Shown piece by piece: positions 34,201-43,492 of a DNA stretch of 64,000 nucleotides. The notes under the pieces are model-generated. The model was not told the origin of the DNA, made no database searches, and saw only the letters and a program-made list of their open reading frames with translations. How positions within the stretch are numbered: position 1 is the stretch's first letter; every line of letters begins with the position of its first letter. Source of the DNA: Asticcacaulis sp. EMRT-3 (lineage in GTDB: Bacteria > Pseudomonadota > Alphaproteobacteria > Caulobacterales > Caulobacteraceae); contig NZ_JASERT010000001.1 of the NCBI RefSeq assembly GCF_030027245.1, positions 2,162,501-2,226,500 of the forward strand. The letters are read 5' to 3'. A program made the position numbers and the translations under genes.

Positions 34201-35475
34201 TCAGAAAAAGGTCTTGAGCGCGCCCACGACGCGGTAGGCGTCATCGACTTCCAGCAGCAGCGGCCAGCGGTCAAAGGTGGTGCAGGGATGGGAAATACTG
34301 AGGGCGATGTAGTCACCGACCGCCACAGCGGCGTCTTCGGGCACGCGGACATAGCCGTGCTGGTCATTCATGCGGGTGAAGTTCCAGCCGCTGACCGGCT
34401 GGGGCTGGGCGTCCTTGCCGGGGCGCGCCCACACCTCGACCCTGGGCAGGCCCGAATCGTCGGACAGGTCGCGCCGTCCGGCATTGACCAGGATCAGGCC
34501 CGCTTCGGGGCGCGACACGACCTGCGCCCACACTTCCAGCGCGGGCTTCAGCGCCGGTGCGGGGCCCAGACCAGAGCCCTGAACCGCGCGTTCACCGACA
34601 TGGGCGAGCAGCCTTTGATAGAAACCGGTGTCGTGGGTCAGGTAGCAGCCGCTGCGCACCAGCGTGGTGACACCTTCGGTTTTGAGACCGCGCGCCACCA
34701 GATCGAAATAGGCCGAGCCGCCTGCGCTCAAAATAGGCGCATCAACAAACAGTCCCTCGGCGCGGCAGGTTTCAAACAGATGCTTGAGATCGCGTAAGAA
34801 TCCATCGACGCGCGCGGCATCGGCCACGGCATCGCCGGTGACGATCAGGCCCTCATAGCCCTCGACCCCGGCCAGTGCCAGCACAGGCGACTGCGCCACG
34901 CGCCGCGCCACATCCATAGCCACCGCAGCGCCCCTTGCCCCGGTGCGGCCACCCTCTATGCCAAGCTCGACCAGCACGCCGAACGGCTTTTGCACACCGG
35001 CATTTTGCAAAATCGCCTCAATGCGCTCGACACCCGCCACGCTATCGACCAGCGACAGGATATGCGCGTCCTCGACCGCCGCCAGGGCGCGGATTTCCGT
35101 CTCGCCGACCAGTTCATTGGCGATCAGCAGCCGCTTGACGCCATAACGCAAGGCCGTGCAGGCCTGGGCGAAGGTGGCCACCGTCATGCCCCAGGCCCCG
35201 GCCTGCAATTGCCGGTCGAACAGTTGCGGGCACATGCTGGTCTTGCCGTGCGGCGCTAATTTCACACCCGCCTGGTCGATATAGGTCTGAAAGGCCATCA
35301 GATTATCATGCAGGGCCGAGCTGCGCAGCACGGCGGCCGGCATGGGAATGGAGCCATCGAGCAGGTTCCAGCCTTGTGCGGCCACATCACGGATCATGAC
35401 GCCCTCGCCCGATGGCGGCACGCCCTTGGTGCCGGTGGACAGGCGGGAATCGAGGATCGGGTTCAGATCGAGCAT
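34201..35475 (-). CDS. D-serine dehydratase / D-threonine aldolase-like PLP enzyme
   Basis: This is a fold-type III PLP enzyme (alanine-racemase-like N-domain). The PLP lysine is in KLAPHGKTSMCP (about residue 78). The C-terminal zinc site HPC in ALSISHPCTTFDRW is the HxC pair typical of eukaryote-type D-serine dehydratase and D-threonine aldolase. It is 424 residues long. The start overlaps the SDR stop (TGATG). A dehydratase reaction on D-serine would release 2-aminoacrylate, which RidA, two genes upstream, detoxifies; this supports dehydratase over aldolase but does not prove it. Confidence 0.88.
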   Translation of the reverse strand: MLDLNPILDSRLSTGTKGVPPSGEGVMIRDVAAQGWNLLDGSIPMPAAVLRSSALHDNLMAFQTYIDQAGVKLAPHGKTSMCPQLFDRQLQAGAWGMTVATFAQACTALRYGVKRLLIANELVGETEIRALAAVEDAHILSLVDSVAGVERIEAILQNAGVQKPFGVLVELGIEGGRTGARGAAVAMDVARRVAQSPVLALAGVEGYEGLIVTGDAVADAARVDGFLRDLKHLFETCRAEGLFVDAPILSAGGSAYFDLVARGLKTEGVTTLVRSGCYLTHDTGFYQRLLAHVGERAVQGSGLGPAPALKPALEVWAQVVSRPEAGLILVNAGRRDLSDDSGLPRVEVWARPGKDAQPQPVSGWNFTRMNDQHGYVRVPEDAAVAVGDYIALSISHPCTTFDRWPLLLEVDDAYRVVGALKTFF

Positions 35476-36245
35476 CAGAACTGTTCCAGAGTCAGCTCAG
35501 AAGCCAGCACCGGATTGCCCGCCGTCAGACCGGCATCGACCGGCAGCACCACGCCGGTGATCATGCGGCCAAGGTCGGAGGCCAGAAAGGCGACGGCGTT
35601 AGCGATGTCCTGCGGCGTGGCGAAATCGCGCAACGGATACCATTTTTTCAGATCATCGAAGACTTCGGGCTTTTGCGCCGCGCGGGCGTTCCAGGCCTGC
35701 GTCTTGACCGTTCCGGGCGCCACCAGATTGGCGCGCAGGCCGCGCGGGCCATATTCGACGGCCAGCGCTTTCGTGTAGCTGACCAGCCCGGCCTTGGCGG
35801 CGCTATAGGCCGGGTGGCCGATGGCCAGCATGGCATTGACCGTGCCAATATTGATGACGACGCCCGATCCGCGTGCGAACATGGCCGCCTTGGTGGCCTC
35901 GACACAGTGATAGGCGGCGCTTAAGTTAATGGCCAGATCGTGCGCCCAGTCGTCGGGGGTCAGGGTGGACAAAGACACCGCCGCCGCCGCACCGGCATTA
36001 TTGATCAATATATCGACCGGGCCGGTTTTGGCCGTCAGCGCCGCTACCGCCGCCTTGACCGCTTCAAGATCGGTCAGGTCGGGCGTGGCCTTGTGCAGGC
36101 GTGCGTCCATGCCGTCCAGCGTCTCGGCGGCACGGTCAAAGGCCAGAACCGTGGCGTTCCAGCCAAGGAAAGCCTCGCACAGCCCCTGGCCTATACCGCC
36201 CGCCGCACCGGTGATCAGCACCACCTTGCCGGAAAAATTAAACAT
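35475..36245 (-). CDS. Short-chain dehydrogenase/reductase (SDR)
   Basis: This is a classical SDR with NAD(P)-binding TGAAGGIG (about residues 12-19), NNAG, catalytic Ser in INIGTVN and the YxxxK motif YSAAK. The start MFNFSGKVVLITG at 36245 has an AGGTG upstream; a longer frame to 36269 lacks a ribosome-binding site. It is 256 residues, standard length. It is coupled to the DSD-like gene by stop-start overlap. The substrate is unknown; oxidation of a hydroxy-amino acid or sugar alcohol would fit the operon. Confidence 0.88.
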   Translation of the reverse strand: MFNFSGKVVLITGAAGGIGQGLCEAFLGWNATVLAFDRAAETLDGMDARLHKATPDLTDLEAVKAAVAALTAKTGPVDILINNAGAAAAVSLSTLTPDDWAHDLAINLSAAYHCVEATKAAMFARGSGVVINIGTVNAMLAIGHPAYSAAKAGLVSYTKALAVEYGPRGLRANLVAPGTVKTQAWNARAAQKPEVFDDLKKWYPLRDFATPQDIANAVAFLASDLGRMITGVVLPVDAGLTAGNPVLASELTLEQF

Positions 36246-36385
36246 ACCGCACCTGTTCGGTAGGGACATTGCGCAACCACCACTGATCGGCGGGGCGCCA
36301 CATGCCCGGATTTATAAAAAGCGAAATCGGCACCACCCCCGCCCGCTGAAGTAGCGCCGATGCACCCCTGGTCGGGGCTTCTGGC

Positions 36386-36775
36386 CTAAGTCTCAGGCCT
36401 GTAGGCGATGACGTCGATCTCGACCTTGGCGTCGATCATGATCTGCGAGCGCACGCATGAGCGCGCGGGCAGTTCATCCTTGAAATAGCTGGCATAGACG
36501 CGATTGAAGGCGGCAAAATCGCGCGTATCGTCGAGCCAGACACTGGCCTTGACCACATCGTTCAGCGTGCAGCCCGCCTCGGCCAGAATGGCGATGATAT
36601 TGTCCATCGTCCTGCGCGTCTCGGCCACGATACCGCCCTGAACGATCTCGCCCGTCTCATCCATGCCGACCTGGCCGGAAACGAACACGAAACCGCCCGC
36701 CACCGTGGCGCGTGAAAAGGGCAGGATTTGGCCGCCGCTGCCCGATTTGGCCCCGCCTATACGCCTGATACTCAT
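36386..36775 (-). CDS. ridA: RidA-family enamine/imine deaminase
   Basis: RidA hydrolyses reactive enamines such as 2-aminoacrylate made by PLP dehydratases. The start at 36775 (MSIRRIGG) follows a near-perfect GGAGGAACC ribosome-binding site. Family features are the Arg-containing PFSRATVAGGFVFVSGQVG, TRRTMDNIIAILAEAG and the C-terminal LPARSCVRSQIMIDAKVEIDVIA. The conserved Arg in PARSCVRSQ corresponds to the catalytic Arg of active RidAs. It is first in the operon. The TGTAGY-N8-TGTAGY operator at 36810-36829 lies 35 bases upstream. Confidence 0.9.
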   Translation of the reverse strand: MSIRRIGGAKSGSGGQILPFSRATVAGGFVFVSGQVGMDETGEIVQGGIVAETRRTMDNIIAILAEAGCTLNDVVKASVWLDDTRDFAAFNRVYASYFKDELPARSCVRSQIMIDAKVEIDVIAYRPET

Positions 36776-36809
36776 GGTTCCTCCGATGATCTGTTCAGTA
36801 GGTAGCTTA

Positions 36810-36829
36810 GCTACATTTAATAAACTACA
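36810..36829 (-). promoter_or_regulatory. TGTAGY-type operator before ridA operon
   Basis: GCTACA (36810-36815), 8 bases, ACTACA (36824-36829) on the + strand. The core spacing is identical to the sites before TBDR 1, TBDR 3 and the GH36-like gene. An extra GTAGC at 36802-36806 forms a short inverted repeat with the first box. Confidence 0.65.
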
Positions 36830-36889
36830 CAAGCGTCGTTAGTCAAATGGCATTTGTAAGACATAACCTGCCCGCACAGCTTGCAGGTG

Positions 36890-36929
36890 AAAAAAATTGC
36901 GGCACGCCCGAAGTGAAGACGTGCCGCAA
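36890..36929 (-). terminator. Rho-independent terminator downstream of TBDR 3
   Basis: A perfect 10-bp stem (36897-36906 with 36920-36929) is followed on the minus strand by seven T (36890-36896). It separates TBDR 3 from the ridA promoter. Confidence 0.9.
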
Positions 36930-36977
36930 CAAGGTCTTGCCGACGAACAGAACGCATCGCCGGCAAGGGGAGGAAAA

Positions 36978-37241
36978 GGTTTTAGAGCGTGATGACATAG
37001 GTTTGCATCGTTTAACCTTCCCTTCTCCCCTTAGCTTAAAAGGGGTTTGACGGTAACAAAACGCATGTCGTTTTGGCCGTCATGGGTGGCCTGAGTGAAA
37101 CGAAGGCCGGATGAGAGGCTTGGCAGACGCAATAAAGATGCCCCTCACCCGGTCACCTTCGCTCTGCTCGGTTCCCGCCCTCTCCCCTCATGGAGGGGAG
37201 AGGAGAGGAAAAGCGATTCCAAGTCATGTCATCTTGCTCTA
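36978..37241. repeat. Composite of dispersed repeat modules after TBDR 3
   Basis: It contains a TAGAGC start (about 36983), a CTTCTCCCCTT palindrome, GGTGGCCTGAGTGAAACGAAGG (inverted relative to 12743-12776), the CACCCGGTCACC/CTCTCCCCTC composite (37141-37215), and a final CTCTAG whose TAG is the stop codon of TBDR 3. No gene is seen here. Confidence 0.7.
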
Positions 37242-39982
37242 GCGGAATTTGTAGCGCACACCGAAATCGATGCGGCGGCCATCTTCTTCCAGCATCAGGA
37301 AGTGCGAACGATCGACCTCGTATTCATGCACGAGGCTGTCGGTCAGGTTGATGCCGTCGACATAGAGTTCGATGCGGTCGTTAAGATTATAGCGCATACT
37401 GAAGTCAAGCTGGCCATAGGCGGCGCGGTCACGCGGCAGAAGCCCCGAACCGAAGCAACTGACCAGGAAGGCCGAGCGCCAGTTATAGGCCAGACGTGTC
37501 TCAAACGTGCCATTCTCGTAGAAACCGACGACATTGTAGGAGTCGGGCGAAAGCCCGTCATAACCGCACTGGTTGGCGTCGTCGGCGCGCTTGGCCGTGG
37601 CGTCGATGTGGGTATAGTTGGCCGAGACGCCAAAGCCATTGGCCCAGCCAGCCTGTTCGCCCAGCGCATATTGCGCTGAGATTTCATAGCCATTGATCGT
37701 GCCGCTGGCACCATTGCGCGGCCGGGTATCATAGACCTGTTCGGGGATAACCGGCTCGGTCTGCAACACGGTCGTCGTTTCGATAAAGTCGGAAACGTCC
37801 TTGCGGAAGCCGGCCACGGCCACATAATTGATCTTCGACAGATACCATTCCCACGAAATGTCGTAATTGTTGGAATGCATCGCCTGAAGATCAGGATTGC
37901 CGCCGCTTGAGGTGGGCGCGCCGTAATAGCCGCCATAGGTATTGCTGATGCCGACATCGGTCAGGGTGGGCCGCGTCAGGGTGCGCGAAGCCGCCAGACG
38001 CAACAGCATATTGTCGGTCAGATGATACTTGAAATTGGCCGAAGGCAGGACATCGGTATAGCTGTGGCTGCTCGTCAGTTCGGTGGGGGTGCCATAGTAT
38101 AGATATAGCCTGAATCGGCCGGATAGTTGGTGATGGCCGTCAGAAGCGGCGTGCCATAACCGATCGAGCGCGACTGGACATTGACGATACGGACACCGGC
38201 ATTGCCCGACCAGCGATCGCCGCCCCAGTAGCTGTCGGCATAAAGCGCGGTCACTTTTTCGGTCACATTGATGGTGCCGCCCGGCTGGGCTTGTGGTGAG
38301 ATCGGGCCGCCTGCATAGGATTCCGCCAGGGCCGGATCGCTCGACTGCGCCAGATTGACCGGTTCCTGCAACCAGGCGATGACAGCATTAGGATCATAGG
38401 TGAAGTGCGCCGCCACCGGCACCTGCACCCCGCCGATGAAGCCGGAGAAGGACTGGAGCTGCAACAGGGTGGCATTGGCCGGATAGGTGTAGCCGCAATA
38501 GGCGCAACCGTCCGGCGAGGCCGAGTAATTGTCGATCTTCTGGCGGTCGGAATATTCGATACCGGCAGACAGGCTGCGGAAATAGCCCGCCTCATGCGTC
38601 CATTTGGCGCTCAACTGGCCATCGAGAATATCGTCGCTGATGCTGTCGCCGCTGACGCCCGTATAGTGGGAGCGCATCAGGCTGGGATCGGTGACTGTGT
38701 CGGGGATGGTCAGGATCGGCGTCTTGCCACCCGGATTGAGGTCGAAGGTCTGGCCATTGACCGACTGTTCACCGATCACGACATAGGGATTGACCGATGT
38801 GCCCGTGGCCCGCGAATAGGACAGGTCGCCTTCAAGATGAAGCGTGTCCGACACGTTCCACTTGGCATTGGCACCAAACACATAGGTATTGGCCAGACGA
38901 TTATTGGTGGTGACGATATTGTCGTTCTGCGAGGCACCGACCTGCGAAGCCAGGGCCGGATTATTATTCACAAAGGTCGTGCCAGGGCGCGTAAAGCTCT
39001 GCACCGTGCCGTCCGAACCGATGACCGGATTGATGAAGGCCGGATTGAAATAGGCGCTGTAGATCGAATCGGTCATTTTCTGATCGAGATGCGAATACAG
39101 GGTATCGACCGTGATCAGCCAGTCGGCATTGGGCTTATACTGGAAGGTCAGGCTGCCGACCGTCCGTTTGCGCGAGGCGGCTTCCTGATGGAAGCCGAGA
39201 TTGCTGGGCATCAGGAAGCTCTGGGTCGAGGCGGCACTGGCGGGCAGGCCCACCGACGATTCCGAGCCGGTGACGACCGTGGCCGGACGATTTACCCAGA
39301 TGTCGGTCTGCACCGAATCCTGCTTCGATTCACGATCCGTATAGGACAGCGAGGCGGCGACTCCGAACGTATGATCCGGATTGGCATAGGAATAGACGCC
39401 GCTGAAATTGGGCGTGAAATCCTTGGTCATCGAATCGTAGGAACCGTACAGGTTCAGGCTGGCGTGTGTGCCCCTGGTATCCAGCGGGCGCGTGGTGGTG
39501 ATATTGACCGTGGCGCCAATGCCGCCTTCGGTCAGTTCAGGCAGCGAGGTCTTGTACACATCGGCGCGCGAAATCAGGTCTGCCGACAGAACGTCAAACG
39601 AAAATTCACGGCCCTGATTATCGGTCGGCAGGGTGCGGCCATTGAGCAGCACATTGTTGAATTCCGGCCCCAGACCGCGCACGGTGATGAACTGGCCTTC
39701 GCCGGCATTGCGCTGGATGGCCACGCCCGGTACACGTTGCAGCGATTCCGAAACATTGGTGTCGGGAAACTTGCCAGCCTCTTCGGCGGTGATCGAATCG
39801 ACGACCGCCGGGGCATTGCGCTTTTCCGCCAGGGCGCTTCGCAGGCTGGCCCTTATGCCGGTGACGATCACCGTGGTCGCGTCGTTTGTCTTGGCCGTAT
39901 CGCCTGAGTCAGATGTCTGAGCCAGAGCCGAGAACGGCATCAGAGCGGCCAGAGCCACCCCCGCACATAAAACCTTTTTCAT
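37239..39982 (-). pseudogene. TonB-dependent receptor 3, interrupted by a frameshift
   Basis: The start at 39982 ([14 protein letters not shown]) leads a signal peptide ending ALAQ. Next are VIVTGIRASLRSALAEKR, a plug with EAGKFPDTNVSESLQRVPGV and TVRGLGPEFNNVLLNGR, and the barrel. The frame stops after 38075 (TMAPPPN then TGA). The alternative frame reads YGTPTELTSSHSYTDVLPSANF and continues to the C-terminus VRYKFR at 37239. One base is missing between about 38084 and 38105, where there is a run of five G. Otherwise it would be about 914 residues. It may be a real mutation or a sequencing error. An RpiR-type operator precedes it by 42 bases. Confidence 0.85.
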
Positions 39983-40023
39983 AGTTGCCTTCCAATGAGC
40001 GAGCCCCACGCATGTGTAATTGC

Positions 40024-40052
40024 GCTACACCAAATTAGCTACATGAGCTACG
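40024..40052 (-). promoter_or_regulatory. TGTAGY-type operator before TBDR 3
   Basis: GCTACA (40024-40029), 8 bases, GCTACA (40038-40043), 3 bases, GCTACG (40047-40052). The arrangement is the same as at 16362-16390. A second related sequence, GTTGCAAAATTACAT (40110-40124), matches the site before the rpiR-type gene. Confidence 0.7.
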
Positions 40053-40171
40053 AAACGTCAAACGCGAAAAGGCCGGACGGGCGGCTATCAGAGAGATTAT
40101 GGCCGTTATGTTGCAAAATTACATACATTAGGCTTCAAGAAAATAAAGCCCGGCAATCCAGCCGCCTCGGT

Positions 40172-40333
40172 GTTGACGGCTTCATGTCGGAATGCCGGGC
40201 CGTCACCAATGTCATCAGCAATGTGGCGGCCACCATCGTCGTCAGCCGCTGGCAGGGCTTGTTGGATCAGGCCTTGTTGCGCGCTGCCTTATTCGGCACC
40301 AACCGCCCTGCCGCGGGGCGGCGCAAAACATAG
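40172..40333 (+). pseudogene. dctA 3' remnant (C4-dicarboxylate transporter C-terminus)
   Basis: The frame reads [27 protein letters not shown], which matches the last helix and tail of DctA-type dicarboxylate/proton symporters (DRFMSEARALTN...VATIVV). Only about 50 C-terminal residues remain, and the rest of the gene is absent. The stretch 40334-40509 shows no further gene. It marks the left edge of the CRISPR-Cas island, suggesting a deletion or insertion that removed the 5' part. Confidence 0.7.
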
Positions 40334-40509
40334 GGCGCGCCCTTTTTGAACCTCGCTGAGCATTTTGTGCCGAGATCGTGATTGACAGCCAGGTAAACCA
40401 AATCGAGGCGTCCGAGATCGTCGACCTTGACTTTGGAATCAGGTTTGGCGTTCGTTCGTTAAAAAATGCAATATATTGACTCTAAGGCCATTTCGCCGAT
40501 TGTCACCCT

Positions 40510-43158
40510 ATGCGGTTTATAACCAACTACTGGGGCAAGGCGAGGCCACCTGAAGGCATCAACGGACCTGCCTGGCATCCACTTGCCTATCATAGTCTTG
40601 ATGTGGCGGCGGTCTTATCGGCTGTTCTCGATCTTCGTCCATGCCTGTTGCAGACAGTTTCCGCCCGCACGGGCCTGAGCGAAGCCGACACGCGGCAATG
40701 GATGCTGCTGGTGGCGGCCCTACACGATCTGGGCAAGTTTGCCGAGAATTTCCAGACCAAGGTGCCGGAACTCGCGGAAACGCTCGGTCATGCCCCGCAA
40801 TCAAAATGGGGGCCATGGGGCACGGATGGTCATGGCGATGTCGGACATGCCCTGTGGCAAAAGGACTATAGGTCTGCCTGCCCCGCAGATTTCAACCAAT
40901 GGCTCCATGCCGCCGTTTCGCATCATGGCGTACCCGCTTCCGACAACGTTCCACTGAATAATGTGATCAGCGATCCCGCCCGTACCGATGCAGGCACCTA
41001 TGTTGAGGCCGTATTCTCCCTATTGGGCAAGCCTGCCGATCAAAGACCGCGCGCCAGCGCTCAGGCCGAAATCTGGCGCGTGGCCGGGCTGGTCATTCTC
41101 GCCGACTGGATAGGGTCAAATGCCGAGGATCGCTGGTTCCCTTACGAAAAGCCCGATTATTTAACCCTTGAGGCATACTGGCCGGTCGCGCTGGAGAAGG
41201 GCCGCAAGGCCGTGTCGCTGGCTGCCTTGGCCGAGGCCGAAGCCGCGACCCATTTTAACCTTGCGCACCTGTTCGACACACCGGTGACCGCCTCGCCGCT
41301 GCAAGACTGGGCCGCCGCACAAAACCCGGAAAATGGGCCGAATCTTTATATTATCGAAGACCTGACCGGTTCCGGCAAGACCGAGGCGGCGCTGCTGCTG
41401 GCCCATCGCCTGATGCGGGCGGGCGCCGCCGAGGGGCTGTACTGGGCCCTGCCCAGCATGGCAACAGCCAACGGGCTTTATGATCGTCTGGAAAAAACCT
41501 ACCGACGGCTGTTTGAGGGCGAGTCGGAACCCTCGCTGATCCTGGCCCACAGCGCCCGCGACCTGCACATGGGTTTTCAGGCCTCCATTCGCGGCGGCAG
41601 GTACGCACCCACCGCCCAGGCCGACGATCTGAGCGCCGAAGCCAGTTGCGCCGCCTTTCTGGCCGAAGACCGCAAGCGCACCTTTCTGGCTCAGGTGGGC
41701 ATCGGCACGATCGATCAGGCCTTGCTGGCCGCCCTGCCCGTCCGGCACAATGCCTTGCGGCTGGCCGCCCTGTCGCGCCGGGTGCTGGTGATCGACGAGG
41801 TTCACGCCTTCGATGGCTACATGACGGCGGGCATTGAAAGCCTGATCCGCTTTCAGGCGGCGCTCGGCGGTTCGGTGATCATGCTTTCGGCTACGCTGAC
41901 CCTGGCGCAACGGCAAAAATTCATTCGCATCTTCGGTGGAAAGCCGCTTACCGACCCGTCCGCCGCTTTTCCGCTGATCAGCCATGTCGATCCGCAAAAG
42001 CAGGTTCACGAAACGGCCGCGCCCGCCCATCGCGGCACACGGCGCGATCTGAAAACCGTGCGCTACGATACCTCCGAAAGCGTCATGCAGGCTTTGCTGG
42101 ACAAGGCCGAAGCGGGGGCGTGCTGCCTCTATATCCGCAACACCGTGGCCGAAGCGACCGAGGCCTATGAATGGCTGTCGCGCAAGGCTGGCCCAAAGAT
42201 CGGCCTTCATCTGTTCCATGCCCGTTTTTGCTTGCAGGATCGCATCCGGCGCGAACAGGCGGTTTTGAAACAGCTCGGCAAGCACAGCACGCCCGACACG
42301 CGCAAGGGCCAGATTATTGTTGCGACCCAGGTGGTGGAGCAGTCGCTCGATCTCGACGCCGACTACATGGCCACCGACCTGTGCCCGATGGATCTGCTGA
42401 TCCAGCGCGCCGGGCGGCTGCACCGCCATGACCGCCCGGACAGGGCCGAACCGGAACTTTGGGTTGTCAGCCGCCCCGCCGTGCCCGATGCCGGTGAAGA
42501 CTGGTATGGCGGGCTGTTTTCCAAAGGCCAGTATGTTTATGAAGACCACGGCCAGCTCTGGCGAACCCAGCGCATACTCGAACAGACGGGCGGGCTCAAT
42601 TGCCTGAGCGCGTCGGTGCGTGATCTGATCGAGCCGGTTTTTGATCGTGACGGCGATTGCCCCGAGGGTTTGCGCACAAGCAGCGATCAGGCGCGCGCCA
42701 GAAACGATGCCGACCGCGCCGTTTCCAAACTCAACTTCATCCATTGCAAGGATGCAAATACCCCGCCAGCCGGATTTATTCACGACGCCAAATGGGCGCC
42801 TGATACCAAAACCCCGACCCGGCTTGGTGAGGCCTCGATCACCGTGCGTCTGGCCAGATGGGCAAATGGTGCGCTGACGCCGTGGGCCGAGGCGGACAGA
42901 GCGCCCTTAAGCTGGCGTCTGTCGGAACTGAGCCTGCGCGCGGCGCGCTTCGCCGAGGCCGTTTATCCGGATGAGGCTTGCCGCGCAGCGGTCGCCGCCG
43001 TGCAGGCGGGCTGGCCGCAAAGATACGACCCGCCGCCCGTTCTGGCGCTTATCCCATCAGATACGCCCGGTTTGTGGCAAGGCCAGATCAAGGATCACAG
43101 GGATCGCGTCGTCAGTGTTAGGTACAGCATGGAGCAAGGATTGGTGATCGAGAATTAA
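40510..43158 (+). CDS. cas3: CRISPR-associated helicase/nuclease Cas3 (type I-E)
   Basis: Cas3 is recruited by target-bound Cascade, nicks and then degrades DNA. The N-terminal HD nuclease has LHDLGKFAENF (about residues 70-80), DGHGDVGH and VSHHG. The SF2 helicase part has Walker A LTGSGKTEAALLLAHR (about 284), VLVIDEVHAFDGYM (about 427) and MLSATLTLAQR. Motif V/VI are seen in VATQVVEQSLDLDADYM and LIQRAGRLHRH. At 882 residues both domains are complete with no frameshift. It lies 783 bases before cse1, so it is expressed apart from the Cascade operon. Confidence 0.96.
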   Translation: MRFITNYWGKARPPEGINGPAWHPLAYHSLDVAAVLSAVLDLRPCLLQTVSARTGLSEADTRQWMLLVAALHDLGKFAENFQTKVPELAETLGHAPQSKWGPWGTDGHGDVGHALWQKDYRSACPADFNQWLHAAVSHHGVPASDNVPLNNVISDPARTDAGTYVEAVFSLLGKPADQRPRASAQAEIWRVAGLVILADWIGSNAEDRWFPYEKPDYLTLEAYWPVALEKGRKAVSLAALAEAEAATHFNLAHLFDTPVTASPLQDWAAAQNPENGPNLYIIEDLTGSGKTEAALLLAHRLMRAGAAEGLYWALPSMATANGLYDRLEKTYRRLFEGESEPSLILAHSARDLHMGFQASIRGGRYAPTAQADDLSAEASCAAFLAEDRKRTFLAQVGIGTIDQALLAALPVRHNALRLAALSRRVLVIDEVHAFDGYMTAGIESLIRFQAALGGSVIMLSATLTLAQRQKFIRIFGGKPLTDPSAAFPLISHVDPQKQVHETAAPAHRGTRRDLKTVRYDTSESVMQALLDKAEAGACCLYIRNTVAEATEAYEWLSRKAGPKIGLHLFHARFCLQDRIRREQAVLKQLGKHSTPDTRKGQIIVATQVVEQSLDLDADYMATDLCPMDLLIQRAGRLHRHDRPDRAEPELWVVSRPAVPDAGEDWYGGLFSKGQYVYEDHGQLWRTQRILEQTGGLNCLSASVRDLIEPVFDRDGDCPEGLRTSSDQARARNDADRAVSKLNFIHCKDANTPPAGFIHDAKWAPDTKTPTRLGEASITVRLARWANGALTPWAEADRAPLSWRLSELSLRAARFAEAVYPDEACRAAVAAVQAGWPQRYDPPPVLALIPSDTPGLWQGQIKDHRDRVVSVRYSMEQGLVIEN

Positions 43159-43248
43159 ATCTGCCCAGAATGAAACTCTTGACCAAACCGTCCTTCATGC
43201 CTATTTAAGTTGCACTACTCCCCCGCACGACTATAGTCGTCGGGCGCG

Positions 43249-43268
43249 CGGCGGGCGAAAGCCCGCCG
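43249..43268. terminator. Perfect 8-bp hairpin with GAAA loop after cas3
   Basis: CGGCGGGC (43249-43256), GAAA, GCCCGCCG (43261-43268). It lies 90 bases after the cas3 stop, followed by a weakly T-rich stretch. It is a possible terminator. An ACGACTATAGTCGT palindrome sits just upstream at about 43227-43240. Confidence 0.5.
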
Positions 43269-43292
43269 TTGCTCTTTCGGGATTACGTTTCC

Positions 43293-43461
43293 TTGCATAC
43301 ACATATCTATATTGACGGCTTCAATCTGTATTGCGGCTTGCTGAGAGGCACACCATTACAAATGGATTGATCTTGAAAAAATGTGTGATCAACTTTTGCC
43401 TAAAAACGAGGTTGAGAAGAATTTGGGAATGGCGCGGTGCTTTGCCGGAAATGGGTTGTAA
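43293..43461 (+). pseudogene. NYN/PIN-like (DUF88) nuclease N-terminal remnant
   Basis: From a TTG at 43293 the frame reads HIYIDGFNLYCGLLRGTP, the first strand and catalytic Asp of NYN-domain proteins. After a one-base shift at about 43356 it continues YKWIDLEKMCDQLLPKNEVEK. The sequence then loses similarity and stops at about 43461. Only about 45 of the usual 200 or more residues are left. Whether a NYN nuclease once belonged to the CRISPR locus is open. Confidence 0.55.
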
Positions 43462-43483
43462 AAATTTTAGCTTTCTCTACAAT
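43456..43483 (+). promoter_or_regulatory. Candidate promoter of the mini-CRISPR (creA-like)
   Basis: TTGTAA (43456-43461), 16 bases, TACAAT (43478-43483). Transcription would begin near 43490, just before the first degenerate repeat at 43493. The -10 element is close to consensus; the -35 is weak. Confidence 0.45.
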
Positions 43484-43492
43484 TACTTAAGT

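Noticed and set aside
41161..42783. 540-codon minus-strand frame opposite cas3
   Set aside because: Cas3 motifs are complete on the + strand; the antisense frame has no domain or start signal.
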